A stretch of DNA of 6,578 bases from positions 1 through 6,578 of the forward strand of contig DCPZ01000022.1 in the NCBI GenBank assembly GCA_002323795.1. Direction: 5' to 3'. The first letter of the stretch is position 1. Each line of letters opens with the position of its first letter. Position numbers and translations under genes: made by a program. The notes beneath the pieces are model-generated. The model ran no database searches, had not been told where the DNA came from, and saw only the letters and a program-made list of their open reading frames with translations. Source of the DNA: Flavobacteriales bacterium UBA1531 (GTDB taxonomy: Bacteria; Bacteroidota; Bacteroidia; Flavobacteriales_D; Sanyastnellaceae). Of the stretch, positions 4,625 to 6,578 are shown piece after piece.

Positions 4625-6578
4625 TTAGCCCTGAGCTTCAGCGATCACTTTTTCTTGGACGTGATTCGGAGCACTGGCATAGTGGCTGAAAGACATCGAC
4701 GATGTCGCTCGGCCCGAAGTCAATGTTCGCAGGTCTGTAACGTATCCGAACATCTCCGATAACGGAACCTTTGCATTCACAATCGTCTTTCCTGCTCGCT
4801 CGCCTGTTCCTTCGATTAGAGCTCGACGCTTGTTGAGGTCACCAATGACATCACCCATATTCGCATCCGGGGTCACAACCTCAAGCTGCATCATAGGCTC
4901 GAGAATCTTTGGCTGACATCCGCGCACTGCTGCACGGTAGGCCATTTTTGCTGCAAGCTCAAAAGACAACTGATCTGAATCAACCGGATGGAATGAACCA
5001 TCAAGCAGTTCGACGCTCATGCTGTCCATCTGGTAACCCGCGAGTACACCATTCTTCATCGCTTCTTTGAACCCCTTTTGAACAGAAGGCACAAATTCCT
5101 TGGGAACGTTTCCGCCTTTGACAGAGTTCTTGAATACCAATCCTTCCTCCTCAGGTGTCGGCGATGGACCAATCTTGATGACAATGTCAGCGAATTTTCC
5201 TCGACCACCCGTCTGCTTTTTGTAAACCTCACGGTGATCGGCGTGTCCAAAGATCGCCTCTTTATAGTTCACCTGAGGCGCACCTTGGTTGCACTCTACC
5301 TTGAATTCCCGACGCAAACGGTCCACCAAGACTTCCAAATGCAATTCTCCCATGCCCGAGATGACAGTTTGACCTGTTTCCTCGTCTGTGCGGACCTGGA
5401 ACGTTGGATCCTCCTCAGATAATTTCGAAAGACCGTTGGACAATTTGTCCAAGTCAGCCTGTGATTTTGGCTCTACAGCGATTCCGATTACGGGATCTGG
5501 AAATGACATACTCTCCAAGACCAACGGTGCCCCTTCAGCACACAATGTGTCGCCTGTGCGGATGTCCTTAAACCCAACAACCGCTCCAATGTCACCTGCT
5601 TCAAGCTCATCGATTGGATTCTGCTTGTTCGAGTGCATTTGGAAAATCCTCGAAATGCGTTCCTTTTTTCCTGAACGCGTATTCGTGACATACGAACCCG
5701 CTGGAAGCGTGCCTGAATATGCCCGAACAAAACAAAGACGTCCAACAAAAGGATCCGTTGCGATCTTAAATGCCAAGCCCGCAAATGGCTCCTCAGGATC
5801 AGGGTTGCGATGAATCTCGATTGACTCGTCATCAACGTCTGTTCCCGTGATTGCACCAACATCATACGGTGACGGCAAGTAAAGCATCACGGCGTCCAAC
5901 ATTGTCTGAACCCCTTTGTTCTTAAATGCCGAACCACAAAGCAGTGGTGTTATCTGCATTCCAATGGTCGCCTTTCGGATGGCTTCGATGATCTCCTCCT
6001 CAGTCAAGCTGTCGGCATCCTCAAAGTACTTCTCCATTAAGGTGTCGTCTTGCTCTGCAGCGGCTTCGATCAACAAACCTCGGTACTCCTTAACCGTGTC
6101 TACCAGGTCCTCAGGGATTGCGATCTCATCCCACGTCATGCCTTTATCCTCTTCATTCCAAACGAACGCTTTGTTGCTGATCAAATCCACAACTCCACGA
6201 AAATCGTCTTCCGCTCCGATTGGAACCTGCAATGGCACCGGGCGTGCACCGAGCATCTCCTTGATCATCCCAACTACGTTGAAGAAGTCGGCTCCTGAAC
6301 GGTCCATCTTGTTGATGAAACCTATTCGAGGGACTTTATACTTATCTGCTAAGCCCCAGTTTGTTTCTGATTGCGGCTCAACTCCGGAAACAGCACAAAA
6401 CAGTGCAACGGCACCATCCAATACACGCAGCGAGCGCTCCACCTCTACCGTAAAGTCGACGTGACCTGGGGTGTCAATGATATTGATTCGGTATTGCTCG
6501 TCGCGAAAAGTCCAGAAACACGTTGTCGCCGCAGAAGTGATGGTGATTCCACGCTCTTGCTCCTGCTCCATCCAGTCC
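4625..6578 (-). CDS. fusA: Elongation factor G, 5' end beyond window (partial)
   Basis: EF-G is the cytoplasmic GTPase that drives tRNA-mRNA translocation and, with RRF, ribosome recycling. About 650 residues are visible. By comparison with E. coli, about 50 N-terminal residues including the P-loop lie past the window edge. The frame is open to the edge: two codons (Asp-Trp) precede the Met at 6571, matching the DWMEQEQERGITIT switch I region. That Met is therefore internal, not a start. Numbering from it, G3 DTPGH is at 33-37 (6461-6475), G4 NKMD at 87-90 (6302-6313) and G5 GSAFKNKG at 213-220. Domain II starts near 262. Domain III contains SGMGELHLE (405-413). Domain IV has DGSFHPVDS with His528 at the tip position of E. 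coli His583. Domain V runs to the end and contains SEMFGYVTDLRTLTSGRA. This is the canonical form rather than a diverged paralogue. TAA stop at 4627-4625. Confidence 0.97.
   Translation of the reverse strand, partial: DWMEQEQERGITITSAATTCFWTFRDEQYRINIIDTPGHVDFTVEVERSLRVLDGAVALFCAVSGVEPQSETNWGLADKYKVPRIGFINKMDRSGADFFNVVGMIKEMLGARPVPLQVPIGAEDDFRGVVDLISNKAFVWNEEDKGMTWDEIAIPEDLVDTVKEYRGLLIEAAAEQDDTLMEKYFEDADSLTEEEIIEAIRKATIGMQITPLLCGSAFKNKGVQTMLDAVMLYLPSPYDVGAITGTDVDDESIEIHRNPDPEEPFAGLAFKIATDPFVGRLCFVRAYSGTLPAGSYVTNTRSGKKERISRIFQMHSNKQNPIDELEAGDIGAVVGFKDIRTGDTLCAEGAPLVLESMSFPDPVIGIAVEPKSQADLDKLSNGLSKLSEEDPTFQVRTDEETGQTVISGMGELHLEVLVDRLRREFKVECNQGAPQVNYKEAIFGHADHREVYKKQTGGRGKFADIVIKIGPSPTPEEEGLVFKNSVKGGNVPKEFVPSVQKGFKEAMKNGVLAGYQMDSMSVELLDGSFHPVDSDQLSFELAAKMAYRAAVRGCQPKILEPMMQLEVVTPDANMGDVIGDLNKRRALIEGTGERAGKTIVNAKVPLSEMFGYVTDLRTLTSGRATSSMSFSHYASAPNHVQEKVIAEAQG

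Noticed and set aside
5388..5813. 141-codon plus-strand frame opposite fusA domains II and III
   Set aside because: Antisense shadow of EF-G with no family resemblance. The EF-G frame explains every base.
5916..6464. 182-codon open frame on the plus strand, opposite fusA
   Set aside because: It lies wholly antisense to the conserved G domain of EF-G. The translation is Ser- and Pro-rich low-complexity sequence typical of the reverse frame of a real gene, and it has no recognisable domain.
1..6578. Mobile element, CRISPR array, tRNA or novel accessory system
   Set aside because: Every stretch over 39 nt is accounted for by conserved translation genes. I saw no repeats, tRNA-like cloverleaf or foreign gene.

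Overview
The window is one uninterrupted, tightly packed stretch of translation genes, all on the minus strand. Read in the direction of transcription (high to low coordinates) the order is fusA (5' end outside the window), rpsJ, rplC, rplD, rplW, rplB, rpsS, rplV, rpsC, rplP, and the first six codons of rpmC. This is the distal part of the str operon (fusA) running directly into the S10 operon.

The likely source is a member of the Bacteroidota, probably Flavobacteriales-like. Three things support this. First, fusA sits directly upstream of rpsJ with no tuf between them. Second, the proteins carry family variants I associate with this phylum: L2 with Met after the conserved DHP (DHPMGGGEG), L22 with a charged N-terminal extension before AKLNNCPTSPRKMRLVAD, and S10 with SYDHNLVDKSAEKIVKTVKTTG. 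Third, there are no Shine-Dalgarno sequences in front of any gene, as is usual in Bacteroidota. Base composition looks mid-range, near half GC by eye. Genus-level placement is not possible by reading alone.

Layout: 4625-6578 fusA (elongation factor G, about 50 N-terminal residues missing); 4302-4607 rpsJ; 3633-4262 rplC; 3007-3633 rplD; 2705-2998 rplW; 1879-2700 rplB; 1598-1873 rpsS; 1194-1592 rplV; 462-1190 rpsC; 27-446 rplP; 1-18 start of rpmC. Gaps between genes are 3 to 17 nt, except one of 39 nt between rpsJ and rplC and a 1-nt stop/start overlap between rplC and rplD. No stretch approaches 300 bases without a gene, and I see no RNA gene, mobile element, repeat array, CRISPR or convincing promoter or terminator.

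Together the products are the ribosomal translocase plus ribosomal proteins of both subunits. L3, L4, L22, L23, L2 and L16 shape the peptidyl-transferase and exit-tunnel region, and S3, S10 and S19 belong to the small-subunit head. The genes are almost certainly co-transcribed and translationally coupled. I looked for a new or unusual system and did not find one. The findings are modest points about operon architecture, start-codon choice and single residues.
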